Below, in pieces: positions 22,891 to 32,276 of a DNA stretch of 57,703 nt. The stretch comes from Microbacteriaceae bacterium (GTDB lineage Bacteria > Actinomycetota > Actinomycetes > Actinomycetales > Microbacteriaceae), in NCBI GenBank assembly GCA_947447395.1, contig CANFJH010000002.1:1-57703 (forward strand), given 5' to 3'. Position numbers and translations under genes: made by a program. Within the stretch, counting starts at the first letter, position 1. Each line of letters starts with the position of its first letter. The notes below the pieces were generated by a model. It saw only the letters and a program-made list of their open reading frames with translations. It did no database searches and was not told the DNA's origin.

Positions 22891-22895
22891 AGTAT

Positions 22896-24989
22896 TTACG
22901 CTTTCTTTAGGCTGATATTTGCGGCAGCAACAACATTTTCTACAGTCACTCCGAATTCACGGAAAAGGGTTTGGTAATCCGCCGAAGCACCGAAGTGTTC
23001 GATCGATACTGACTCACCAAATGGGCCAACGTACTTGCTCCATCCAAGGCTCAGGCCAGCCTCGACCGAGACACGCGCCTTCACCGAGCTAGGCAATACC
23101 GATTCGCGGTATTCGTCAGACTGTTCCTCGAACCATTCAACACAAGGAGCCGATACAACACGTGTTGCAATTCCAGCTGCTTCAAGTTGCAGTCGTGCAG
23201 CAACCGCCAATTGAAGTTCTGAACCGGTTGCAATCAAAACTAATTTCGGCTTGCCATTGCTGGCGTCTGCAAGAACATAGGCACCCTTGAGTGTGTTCTC
23301 GGCACCTGCAAGTACAACACCAGTCACGTCTTTTTCTCCACGGCGCAAAACTGGAATGTTCTGACGGGTCAAAGCGATTCCCGAAGGGCCATCCGTGTGC
23401 GCAAGCATTCCTTGCCACGCATAAGAGGTTTCGTTTGCATCACCAGGACGAATAATCGCAAGATTAGGAATTGCTCGCAAAGTAGCCAATTGTTCGATTG
23501 GCTGGTGAGTAGGACCGTCTTCACCCAGCGCAACAGAGTCGTGTGTCCAAACAAAAATCGAGGGGACACCCATAAGCGCAGCCAAACGAACAGCGGGGCG
23601 CATGTAATCGCTAAAGATTAGGAAGGTGCCACCGAAAGGTCGACTGTGACCACTGAGGGTAATTCCATTAAGGATTGAACCCATTGCGTGCTCGCGAATC
23701 CCGAAGTGCAAAACTCGTCCGTTTTTGTCGCCAGACCATTCATGCGTTGACCATTCACTTGGGATAAATGACTTGGCCCCAGTAATGGTGGTGAGGTTTG
23801 ATTCCGCGAGGTCTGCAGAACCTCCCCAAAGTTCTGGCATGACGGCGGCGATTCCGTTGATGACTTTTCCGGATGCTGCTCGTGTTGAAACTTCAGTTCC
23901 ACCCTCGAATACCGGAAGTGACTCATTCAGGCCATCAGGTAATTCACCAGAAATTAGTCGATTTAGGAGACTCTTTTTCTCAGGGTTTTCGGATGCCCAC
24001 GCGTCAAAGGATGCCTCCCAAACTTTGCGGTTTTCATCCGCAAATGCCTGGTAGCCGCGAGTATGTGCGATAACATCGGCGTCTACCTGGAAAGACTTTT
24101 CAGGATCAAATCCGAGTACGTTCTTGAGGCCGGCTAGTTCCTCTGCACCCAAAGCTGAGCCGTGAATCTTTCCAGAATTCTGTTTTTTAGGTGAAGGCCA
24201 ACCAATTATGGTGCGAAGGCGAATCAATGACGGCTTGTCGGTCACTGCTTTGGCTGCCTGAATCGCGTTGTACAGCTCTTCAATGTCTTCTACGTAGTTA
24301 CCGGATTTCTTCCAGTCGACTGTTTGGGTGTGCCAGCCATATGAGTTGTAACGGCCGATGATGTCCTCTGTAAAGGAGATGTTGGTGTCATCTTCGATGG
24401 AGATCTGATTGCTGTCGTAGATAACAACCAAGTTGCCGAGTTTCTGGTGGCCAGCAAGTGAAGCCGCTTCGGATGTTACACCTTCCTGCATGTCACCGTC
24501 TCCGGCGATTACGTAGACGAAGTGGTCAAAAGGACTTGTACCTGAAGGTGCACTTGGGTCAAAAAGACCACGCTCGTAACGGGTTGAATAGGCGAAGCCG
24601 GTAGCCGAAGCTAGTCCTTGACCAAGTGGGCCAGTGGTGATTTCAACACCTTTTGTGTGCTTGTATTCTGGGTGACCAGGTGTGGCTGAACCCCAGGTGC
24701 GTAGCGACTTGATGTCATCAAGTTCTAAACCGTATCCATGCAAATAAAGCTGGTTATACAGAGTCAATGATGAGTGCCCGACACTCAAAATAAAGCGGTC
24801 GCGCCCGATCCAACGATCATCTTTCGGGTCATGGCGCATTACCTTGTTGAAGAGCAAGTAAGCGACTGGTGCAAGTGAAATAGCGGTTCCTGGGTGACCA
24901 TTGCCAACCTTTTCAACCGCGTCTGCAGCCAAGACTCGCGCAGTATTGACTGCCTTGGAATCTAATTCTGACCATTGGAATGCTGACAT
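22896..24989 (-). CDS. tkt: Transketolase
   Basis: [68 protein letters not shown]. Confidence 0.98.
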   Translation of the reverse strand: MSAFQWSELDSKAVNTARVLAADAVEKVGNGHPGTAISLAPVAYLLFNKVMRHDPKDDRWIGRDRFILSVGHSSLTLYNQLYLHGYGLELDDIKSLRTWGSATPGHPEYKHTKGVEITTGPLGQGLASATGFAYSTRYERGLFDPSAPSGTSPFDHFVYVIAGDGDMQEGVTSEAASLAGHQKLGNLVVIYDSNQISIEDDTNISFTEDIIGRYNSYGWHTQTVDWKKSGNYVEDIEELYNAIQAAKAVTDKPSLIRLRTIIGWPSPKKQNSGKIHGSALGAEELAGLKNVLGFDPEKSFQVDADVIAHTRGYQAFADENRKVWEASFDAWASENPEKKSLLNRLISGELPDGLNESLPVFEGGTEVSTRAASGKVINGIAAVMPELWGGSADLAESNLTTITGAKSFIPSEWSTHEWSGDKNGRVLHFGIREHAMGSILNGITLSGHSRPFGGTFLIFSDYMRPAVRLAALMGVPSIFVWTHDSVALGEDGPTHQPIEQLATLRAIPNLAIIRPGDANETSYAWQGMLAHTDGPSGIALTRQNIPVLRRGEKDVTGVVLAGAENTLKGAYVLADASNGKPKLVLIATGSELQLAVAARLQLEAAGIATRVVSAPCVEWFEEQSDEYRESVLPSSVKARVSVEAGLSLGWSKYVGPFGESVSIEHFGASADYQTLFREFGVTVENVVAAANISLKKA

Positions 24990-25053
24990 AGCGACTCCTG
25001 ACTTTTTATGAGCAACCGTGCTCTATGGATATGGAGGGCTTCATCGCCGAGAG

Positions 25054-25071
25054 AACTCGAAATTGCGAGTT
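25054..25071. promoter_or_regulatory. 18-bp near-perfect palindrome AACTCGAAATTGCGAGTT in the tkt/ctaB divergent region
   Basis: 6-bp perfect arms AACTCG/CGAGTT around A-AATT-G; only one non-complementary pair. Confidence 0.4.
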
Positions 25072-25118
25072 ACCATGGTGAAAGTCTACTACCGAGCGTG
25101 CCTGTAAACTTGTTGATA

Positions 25119-26000
25119 ATGTCCAAGATTCGCGCCTATGTCGCACTCACCAAACCACGTGTAGTCGAGCTGTTGCTGGTAACCACCGTACCGACGATGA
25201 TCCTTGCGAACCATGGTTTCCCAAGCATTTTCTTGGTGCTGAACGTTCTCATTGGTGGCGCACTTTCCGCAGGAAGCGCCAATGCCTTTAACTGCTACAT
25301 TGACGCCGATATCGACAAAATTATGGGGCGCACTAAAGGTCGGCCTCTCGTTACGGGAGAACTATCTAAGCGCGAGGCACTCTCATTTGCCTACTCGACG
25401 GGCTTGGTCTCATTCGGTTACCTTTGGATCACCGCTGGTTGGCTTTCAGCGGTCCTCTCGCTCGGTGCAATCTTGTTTTATGTCCTGATTTACACACTTT
25501 TGCTAAAGAGGCGAACCCCTCAAAACATTGTTTGGGGTGGCGCTGCGGGTGCTGCGCCAGTTCTAATTGGTTGGGCCGCTGTAACACACGATCTATCAGT
25601 TTCGGCTTGGCTTCTTTTTCTATTTATTTTTCTGTGGACCCCGCCTCACTATTGGCCGCTATCAATGAAATATCGCGACGATTACGCAGCAGCGGGCGTA
25701 CCAATGCTCCCAGTAGTGCGGAACTCTAGAATTGTCGGAGCGCAGATCTTGCTTTACACCTGGGCTATGGTAACTAGCTCGCTTTTGCTCATTCCAGCTG
25801 CGCACATGGGAATCATTTACTCGGGCGTAGCCGGAATGTTTGGCATTTGGTTCACCTTCGAAGCAACAGTTTTATACCGCCAATCTAAGACAGGTGAGCC
25901 TCAGTCACCAATGCGCCTGTTCCATGGTTCTATCAGTTATTTGACTGTCTTGTTCCTAGCGATCGCTATCGACCCGTTACTGAACTTTCAGCTTTTCTAA
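25119..26000 (+). CDS. ctaB: Protoheme IX farnesyltransferase (heme O synthase)
   Basis: YVALTKPRVVELLLVTTVPTMILA; NCYIDADIDKIMGRTKGRPL; start assigned at MSKIRAY rather than 25008. Confidence 0.95.
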   Translation: MSKIRAYVALTKPRVVELLLVTTVPTMILANHGFPSIFLVLNVLIGGALSAGSANAFNCYIDADIDKIMGRTKGRPLVTGELSKREALSFAYSTGLVSFGYLWITAGWLSAVLSLGAILFYVLIYTLLLKRRTPQNIVWGGAAGAAPVLIGWAAVTHDLSVSAWLLFLFIFLWTPPHYWPLSMKYRDDYAAAGVPMLPVVRNSRIVGAQILLYTWAMVTSSLLLIPAAHMGIIYSGVAGMFGIWFTFEATVLYRQSKTGEPQSPMRLFHGSISYLTVLFLAIAIDPLLNFQLF

Positions 26001-27317
26001 CCTAGCTAGGGCTTCGGCTCGTTCGTTTGCGTGATCCACGATTCGCTCTGGATATCCGTGTGTGTAACCATCAACTTGATCCCAAGGTTCATGCACAGCA
26101 TTTCCGGAAAGGTGGCGCAGTTCTGCTATGTAGCGTCTGACATAGTCGCCGTTTTCATCAAACTTCAACCCTTGTCCAACAGGATTAAAAACTCGGTAAA
26201 ACGGTGATGCATCTGTTCCGCAACCGGCAGTCCACTGCCACCCATGGGCGTTTGAAGCAGGGTCAAAATCGGTCAAATTTTCTTGAAACCAGGACGCGCC
26301 ATGTTGCCATTCAATGTGTAGATCCTTGACTAAAAATGAAGCCACAATCATTCGCACTCGATTGTGCATCCAACCTGTTTGGGCAAGCTGTCGCATGCCG
26401 GCATCAACCATCGGATAACCCGTACGACCCGATTTCCAAGCCTCGAATTTATCAGCAGGCTCGTCATAGGTCATGCTTTCGAATTTCTTGTCGAAATATC
26501 CCAATAGAGTGTCTGGGCGTTGCCACAAGACATCAGCGTAAAACTCGCGCCAAGCAATTTCCTTGCGGAAAACATCGGGCCCTGCTCCATCGGGCAAACT
26601 GGCAAGGATCGTGCGCGGATGGATTTCTCCATGGCTCAAAGCGTGCGAGAGGTGACTAGTTCCGCCTATCGCGGCAAAGTTTCGTGCGTCAGCGTAATCA
26701 TAAATTCTGTATTCCAGGAAACGTTTTAGCGTATTGAGCGCGAATTGTTCTCCAGCTTTGGTCTCCGCGCCTAATTCAAGTTCGGGATCAAAATTTGTGG
26801 CAAATTCTGTGACCGCATGGAAAATTGCCGAAGAAGGTAGACAATACGGCTGTTCGAACTCACTTTGAACCCAAACATTGAAAAATGGGGTGTAGACGCG
26901 ATAGGGGGTTCCGTCCGCCTTCTGCACTGTTCCTGGAGCGACTGCATAATTACCCAGCCCTCGCACCAGCCTCACTCCAATTGAAGTGAGATCTTTTTCA
27001 ATGGCAAGGAGTTCCTTTACACCGAAAGTATCAAATACTTCCGAGACAAATACTTTGTCTGCACCCAAATGTTTAGTCAATCGCGGCAAATCGCTTGGAG
27101 ATTGAATAAACGACAACTTGCCTTCGAGTGACTCAGAAAGTTTTGCCCACGAGGAGCGTAGTGAATTTTTACGTATTTCAGACAAGTCACTAAATGCTTG
27201 ACCAAGCAAATCGGCAGTTGCAACACAGTAAACGTCATGCCCAGAAGCTAATGCATCGTTAAGAGCTGGGTGATCCTGTAACCGCAGGTCTCTGCGAAAC
27301 CAGAAGACTACCGGCAT
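25977..27317 (-). CDS. phrB: Deoxyribodipyrimidine photo-lyase (cryptochrome/photolyase family)
   Basis: VVFWFRRDLRLQDHPALNDAL; RTGYPMVDAGMRQLAQTGWMHNRVRMIVASFLVKDLHIEWQHGASWF; WQWTAGCGTDASPFYRVFNP. Confidence 0.95.
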   Translation of the reverse strand: MPVVFWFRRDLRLQDHPALNDALASGHDVYCVATADLLGQAFSDLSEIRKNSLRSSWAKLSESLEGKLSFIQSPSDLPRLTKHLGADKVFVSEVFDTFGVKELLAIEKDLTSIGVRLVRGLGNYAVAPGTVQKADGTPYRVYTPFFNVWVQSEFEQPYCLPSSAIFHAVTEFATNFDPELELGAETKAGEQFALNTLKRFLEYRIYDYADARNFAAIGGTSHLSHALSHGEIHPRTILASLPDGAGPDVFRKEIAWREFYADVLWQRPDTLLGYFDKKFESMTYDEPADKFEAWKSGRTGYPMVDAGMRQLAQTGWMHNRVRMIVASFLVKDLHIEWQHGASWFQENLTDFDPASNAHGWQWTAGCGTDASPFYRVFNPVGQGLKFDENGDYVRRYIAELRHLSGNAVHEPWDQVDGYTHGYPERIVDHANERAEALARLEKLKVQ

Positions 27318-28207
27318 TATTTCCTTCTAAACGAAAGCCACTGCAAAGTCAGTAGTGAGCAGAAAACCGATGCGAGCAGCATGTGAACGATCACAAGACT
27401 TACTGGCAATCCAACTCTGGCCTGAAGAGTGCCAACTAAGGCTTGGCTCACTAAACAGACCACAGTCCAAAAGGTAAGCCGACTTGAATATCCGTCAACA
27501 TCACGTCGACGGACCGACAGCAATAGGAGTAAGGCCAAGACCAGGGCAAAATACCCAGGAAATGAATGAAACTGTTGCCAGAGAGCCGAGTCAAGACCGT
27601 TTCTTGGTGTTACTGCATCTCCAGCATGTGGTCCGCTTCCAGTGACTATGATTCCAATCAAGATGGCAATTGAGCCAAAAACAGCCAACGCGGAGCTTGA
27701 AATTCTCTCAAAGGCCATGGATGCACTTATCTCAGGTTTATAAACTCGCCAAAGTTGAATACTGGATACGCAAATCATTAGACCGCTGATCACAAAATGA
27801 AGTCCAACAACCCAAGGATTCAATTTTGTTAGGACGCTTATTCCTCCAACAATTGCCTGTAGAAAGATTCCTCCAACAAGGACAATCGAAGTTGATCTAA
27901 CTTTCCGGCCTAGCCCAGATCGAAAGGCGGCCAAGACGGTAAAGACTGCCACTAGGAGCAACACAAAAGTCAGCATTCGGTTACTAAATTCGATCACACC
28001 GTGCAAGCCCATTGCGGGAACTGTTACCAAGGACGTGGGCGTGCAATTTGGCCAAGTAGGGCAACCTAACCCAGATCCCGTAAGTCTCACTGCACCACCC
28101 GTGACGACAATTAGGATTTCGGAAATCACTGAAGCCCAAGCGAGTCCGCGGAGCGCTGCTTCACCAGCAATTCGAGATAACCAATTCATGCTTGAAACCT
28201 TTACCAA
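27317..28207 (-). CDS. ctaA: Heme A synthase (COX15/CtaA family)
   Basis: VVTGGAVRLTGSGLGCPTWPNCTPTSLV; VTGSGPHAGDAV; multi-TM. True start may be MNWLSRIAG (28189). Confidence 0.95.
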   Translation of the reverse strand: MVKVSSMNWLSRIAGEAALRGLAWASVISEILIVVTGGAVRLTGSGLGCPTWPNCTPTSLVTVPAMGLHGVIEFSNRMLTFVLLLVAVFTVLAAFRSGLGRKVRSTSIVLVGGIFLQAIVGGISVLTKLNPWVVGLHFVISGLMICVSSIQLWRVYKPEISASMAFERISSSALAVFGSIAILIGIIVTGSGPHAGDAVTPRNGLDSALWQQFHSFPGYFALVLALLLLLSVRRRDVDGYSSRLTFWTVVCLVSQALVGTLQARVGLPVSLVIVHMLLASVFCSLLTLQWLSFRRK

Positions 28208-28229
28208 CTAATGACGCTCAACTAGACTT

Positions 28230-28252
28230 GGGTGAAGTGACTTTAGTCACCC
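28230..28252. promoter_or_regulatory. Inverted repeat GGGTGAAGTGACTTTAGTCACCC between ctaA and sufB
   Basis: Nested arms GTGAC-TTTA-GTCAC and GGGTGA/TCACCC in the divergent intergenic region. Confidence 0.4.
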
Positions 28253-28349
28253 TTCTAAATCAAGTCTTACACGCGAGTTTTTCCTGTGCTTGGTTTCGGG
28301 AATTATTTTGCAACGCAAATCGTTTTATCAAGCGAGAGAGAGGTTTAGT

Positions 28350-29768
28350 GTGTCTGAGAACATCATCGACCGCCCCGAGCTTGACAGTTTGGGAAACTAC
28401 GAATTCGGCTGGTCAGATAAGAGTCAGGCAGGCGATAACGCACGTCGAGGCATCAATGACGAGGTCGTTCGAGACATTAGCTCGAAGAAATCTGAACCGG
28501 AATGGATGCTTGAGCGTCGCATGAAGGGCTATGAATACTTCCTTCGTAAGCCAATGCCAACCTGGGGGGCTGACCTTTCCGGAATTGATTTCGACAACAT
28601 TAAGTACTTTGTTCGTTCAACGGAAAAGCAAGCGGCATCCTGGGAGGACCTCCCAGATGACATCAAAAATACCTATGAGCGCTTAGGTATTCCAGAAGCA
28701 GAACGTAGTCGCCTAGTCGCAGGTGTTGCTGCTCAGTACGAATCCGAAGTTGTCTACCACCAAATTCAGGAAGAACTGGAAGCTCAAGGCGTTATTTTCC
28801 TAGACACTGATACCGCGCTGCGCGAGCACCCGGAAATTTTCCAGGAATACTTCGGAACTGTTATTCCTGCAGGAGATAACAAATTCGCGGCTCTAAATAC
28901 AGCAGTTTGGTCCGGCGGTTCATTCGTTTACGTGCCAAAGGGTGTCCATGTGGAGATTCCTTTGCAGGCCTACTTTCGCATTAACACCGAAAACATGGGT
29001 CAGTTCGAGCGGACATTAATCATCGCCGATGAAGGTTCGTATGTGCATTACATCGAGGGTTGCACTGCACCTATCTATCAGAGCGACTCGCTTCACTCAG
29101 CGGTTGTTGAGATCATTGTGAAAAAGAATGCTCGTGTTCGATACACGACCATTCAGAACTGGTCTACTAACGTCTACAACTTAGTAACTAAAAGAGCAGT
29201 AGCCGAAGCCGGTGCCACCATGGAATGGGTCGACGGTAACATCGGCTCTAAGGTGACCATGAAATATCCAGCAGTAATTTTGGCTGGAGAATTTGCCAAG
29301 GGGGAGACTCTTTCGGTTGCCTTTGCAGGTCCAGGTCAACATCAAGATGCCGGTGCGAAGATGATTCACCTTGCTCCGAATACTTCTTCTTCGATTATTT
29401 CCAAGTCCATTGCCCGAGGCGGCGGCAGAACTTCGTACCGCGGTGAGATTCGTGTCAATCCAGGTGCTTACAACTCAGCAAATACGGTTCGATGCGACGC
29501 CTTATTGGTAGACACAATCAGTCGCTCGGACACTTATCCTGCGGTAGACGTTCGTGAAGATAACGTAACTATGGGCCACGAAGCCACGGTGTCACGAGTA
29601 AGCGATGAGCAATTGTTTTACTTGCAGTCTCGCGGCTTGCCGGAAGATGAAGCTATGGCCATGATTGTCCGTGGTTTTATCGAGCCTATTGCCAAGGAAC
29701 TTCCTATGGAATACGCACTTGAACTAAACAAACTGATTGAAATGCAAATGGAAGGGGCTGTTGGTTAG
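28350..29768 (+). CDS. sufB: Fe-S cluster assembly protein SufB (GTG start)
   Basis: [29 protein letters not shown]-type SufB core; SVSEN start at GTG 28350 after AGAGAGAGG; ORF track start 28290 probably too long. Confidence 0.96.
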   Translation: MSENIIDRPELDSLGNYEFGWSDKSQAGDNARRGINDEVVRDISSKKSEPEWMLERRMKGYEYFLRKPMPTWGADLSGIDFDNIKYFVRSTEKQAASWEDLPDDIKNTYERLGIPEAERSRLVAGVAAQYESEVVYHQIQEELEAQGVIFLDTDTALREHPEIFQEYFGTVIPAGDNKFAALNTAVWSGGSFVYVPKGVHVEIPLQAYFRINTENMGQFERTLIIADEGSYVHYIEGCTAPIYQSDSLHSAVVEIIVKKNARVRYTTIQNWSTNVYNLVTKRAVAEAGATMEWVDGNIGSKVTMKYPAVILAGEFAKGETLSVAFAGPGQHQDAGAKMIHLAPNTSSSIISKSIARGGGRTSYRGEIRVNPGAYNSANTVRCDALLVDTISRSDTYPAVDVREDNVTMGHEATVSRVSDEQLFYLQSRGLPEDEAMAMIVRGFIEPIAKELPMEYALELNKLIEMQMEGAVG

Positions 29769-30868
29769 TGGAACAGCACAGTCACGGTGCCGGTATTCCG
29801 CTCCAAGTTCGCTCTGAACGTTCTCGTTCGGTAAATCCTTCCGACTTTCCTGCAATTTCGATCCGCGATGAGCAGTGGCGCTATCTGCCTGCTGAGCGAC
29901 TAGATGGCCTAGACCGTGAACTTACCTTTTTTTCAGGATCTCTTGAAGGCTTATCTCTCAAAGAGACAACCAACGAGTCCTGCGGGAATATCGGTCTTCC
30001 AGAGGATCTAATTGCCTCGCAGGTTTGGGCACTTGGCCAAGTGAAATTGATTGAGCTATTTAATGGCCAAGAAACCGGTCTTCTAACCATCTCGAATAAC
30101 GCTTCCAAACAGGGTCTTCAATTTCTGATCAAAAACGAGAAATTTGCTAAAAATACAGTGATTTTGAACCACGTTGGGTCTGGATCGCTTGCTGAAGTAA
30201 TAGAGATTGATGTTGCCGATGAATCCGACTTGACGGTCATCAGCATCCAAAACCTCGATGATGACGCCGTCATCACGTCATCACAATTCGCGAAATTGGG
30301 TCGAAACTCGCGTTTTAAGCACATTGTCGTTTCAATCGGCGGCAAAACAATTCGATTGGTACCAACCGTGACATTTGCTGGAGAGGGCGCCAGTGTAGAA
30401 ATGCTTGGTGCTTACTTCGCAAATGGCGACCAACACATCGAACACCGTCCCTTTGTTGACCACAACACTGCCAACTGTTCATCGAATGTCGCTTATAAGG
30501 GTGCCCTACAAGGTGCAAAAGCACATACCGTCTGGGTTGGAGACGTCCTTATTCGCCAAGCGGCCGAAGGCACTAAGACGTACGAACTTAATCGCAACCT
30601 TCTACTTACCGATGGCGCTAGGGCCGACTCGGTTCCTAACTTGGAAATCGAAACTGGTCAAATCGAAGGTGCTGGACACGCTAGTGCCAGCGGTCGTTTT
30701 GACGACGAGCAACTTTTCTATTTACAGGCTCGCGGTATTCCTGAGCTAGAGGCCAAGAGATTAGTGGTTAAGGGTTTCCTAAACGAAGTTATCTCGCAGA
30801 TTGGTTCCCCTGAACTTGAAAACGAACTAAACGCACTTATCGAAGCAAAGCTCGAAGGGAAGAAATAG
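29768..30868 (+). CDS. sufD: Fe-S cluster assembly protein SufD
   Basis: [69 protein letters not shown]. Confidence 0.95.
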   Translation: MEQHSHGAGIPLQVRSERSRSVNPSDFPAISIRDEQWRYLPAERLDGLDRELTFFSGSLEGLSLKETTNESCGNIGLPEDLIASQVWALGQVKLIELFNGQETGLLTISNNASKQGLQFLIKNEKFAKNTVILNHVGSGSLAEVIEIDVADESDLTVISIQNLDDDAVITSSQFAKLGRNSRFKHIVVSIGGKTIRLVPTVTFAGEGASVEMLGAYFANGDQHIEHRPFVDHNTANCSSNVAYKGALQGAKAHTVWVGDVLIRQAAEGTKTYELNRNLLLTDGARADSVPNLEIETGQIEGAGHASASGRFDDEQLFYLQARGIPELEAKRLVVKGFLNEVISQIGSPELENELNALIEAKLEGKK

Positions 30869-30870
30869 AT

Positions 30871-31185
30871 ATGGCGCACCTAATTGCACCAGAATCAAGC
30901 TTGAAGCCGGGACAAGTTGTCCGTGCCCTAATTGAAGGACACGCAATTGCCATCGCACGGGGCAAAGATGGAAATGTCTATGCCATCGACGACAAGTGCT
31001 CTCACGGCGAAATCAGCCTTAGCGAAGGTTTTGTTGACAGCGACACCATCGAATGCTGGGCTCACAGCGCCAAATTTTCCCTAAAAACGGGCGAGGCACT
31101 GACATTGCCAGCCTTTGAACCAGTTGCCACATACGAAGTCTTCGTTGAAAACGGCAACATCTTCCTTGAATACGATCCGGCATAA
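30871..31185 (+). CDS. Rieske-type [2Fe-2S] ferredoxin subunit (non-heme iron oxygenase ferredoxin-like)
   Basis: C-S-H ... C-W-A-H Rieske ligand pattern (DDKCSHGEISLSEG ... ECWAHSAKFSLKTG); in suf operon. Confidence 0.92.
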   Translation: MAHLIAPESSLKPGQVVRALIEGHAIAIARGKDGNVYAIDDKCSHGEISLSEGFVDSDTIECWAHSAKFSLKTGEALTLPAFEPVATYEVFVENGNIFLEYDPA

Positions 31186-31195
31186 GGACCCCAAA

Positions 31196-31945
31196 ATGGC
31201 AATTCTAGAAATCAAAAACCTTCATGTAAGTGTTGACACCGAAGCCGGCAGCAAGGAAATTCTGCGTGGTGTTGACCTAACTATTCGTAGCGGTGAAACA
31301 CACGCCATCATGGGTCCGAACGGCTCTGGCAAGTCAACCCTGGCCTATTCAATCGCCGGACACCCTAAGTACCAAGTAACTCAGGGCGAGATTCTCCTAG
31401 ACGGTGAGAATGTTCTCGAGATGAGCCCTGACGAGCGTGCTCGAGCCGGACTATTCCTAGCAATGCAGTATCCGGTCGAGATTCCTGGTATTTCGGTTAG
31501 CAACTTCCTCCGCACAGCGAAGACTGCCATTGCAGGTGAAGCTCCTGCTCTTCGTCCTTGGATCAAGGAAGTCAAAGAGGCAATGACTAATCTAAAAATG
31601 GATTCGGCGTTCTCTGAGCGCAGTGTTAACGAGGGTTTCTCGGGCGGCGAAAAGAAGCGCCATGAGATTCTTCAGCTTGAACTTTTGAAGCCGAATTTCG
31701 CAGTCTTAGATGAAACCGACTCTGGTTTGGATGTTGACGCACTCAAGATTGTGTCTGAGGGTGTAAATCGAGCTCAGGTCGCCAATGACATGGGTGTGCT
31801 ACTTATCACTCACTACACACGCATTTTGAAATACATCAAGCCTGATTTCGTGCACGTATTCGTTGCAGGAAAAGTTGCCGAAGAGGGTGGGCCTGAATTG
31901 GCTGAGCGCCTCGAGGCCGAAGGTTACGACCGGTACCTCGACTAA
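31196..31945 (+). CDS. sufC: Fe-S cluster assembly ATPase SufC
   Basis: [65 protein letters not shown]-like; start at MAILEIK. Confidence 0.97.
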   Translation: [249 protein letters not shown]

Positions 31946-32274
31946 TGGCAAAAGAGCTTTCTCCAGCGAAACACGATGAAGTTATAGAGGCGCTAAAAGA
32001 CGTCATCGACCCTGAAATTGGTGTGAATATTGTCGATTTGGGTCTGATTTACGGCGTTGAAGAGTCAGAAGAAGATGGCTCGTTGCTCATTAACATGACT
32101 CTAACCTCAGCCGGTTGCCCTCTAACAGATGTCTTGGAAGAACAGACCGCAGCAGCACTCGACGGTGTGACGGAGGCATTTCGAATCAATTGGGTTTGGA
32201 TGCCACCTTGGGGCCCAGAATTGATAACCGAAGACGGTCGCGAACAAATGCGCGCGATTGGGTTTGCAATCTAG
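31945..32274 (+). CDS. Metal-sulfur cluster assembly factor (MIP18/DUF59 family, SufT/PaaD-like)
   Basis: VIEALKDVIDPEIGVNIVDLGLIYGV ... MTLTSAGCPLTDVLEEQ. Confidence 0.92.
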   Translation: MAKELSPAKHDEVIEALKDVIDPEIGVNIVDLGLIYGVEESEEDGSLLINMTLTSAGCPLTDVLEEQTAAALDGVTEAFRINWVWMPPWGPELITEDGREQMRAIGFAI

Positions 32275-32276
32275 CA

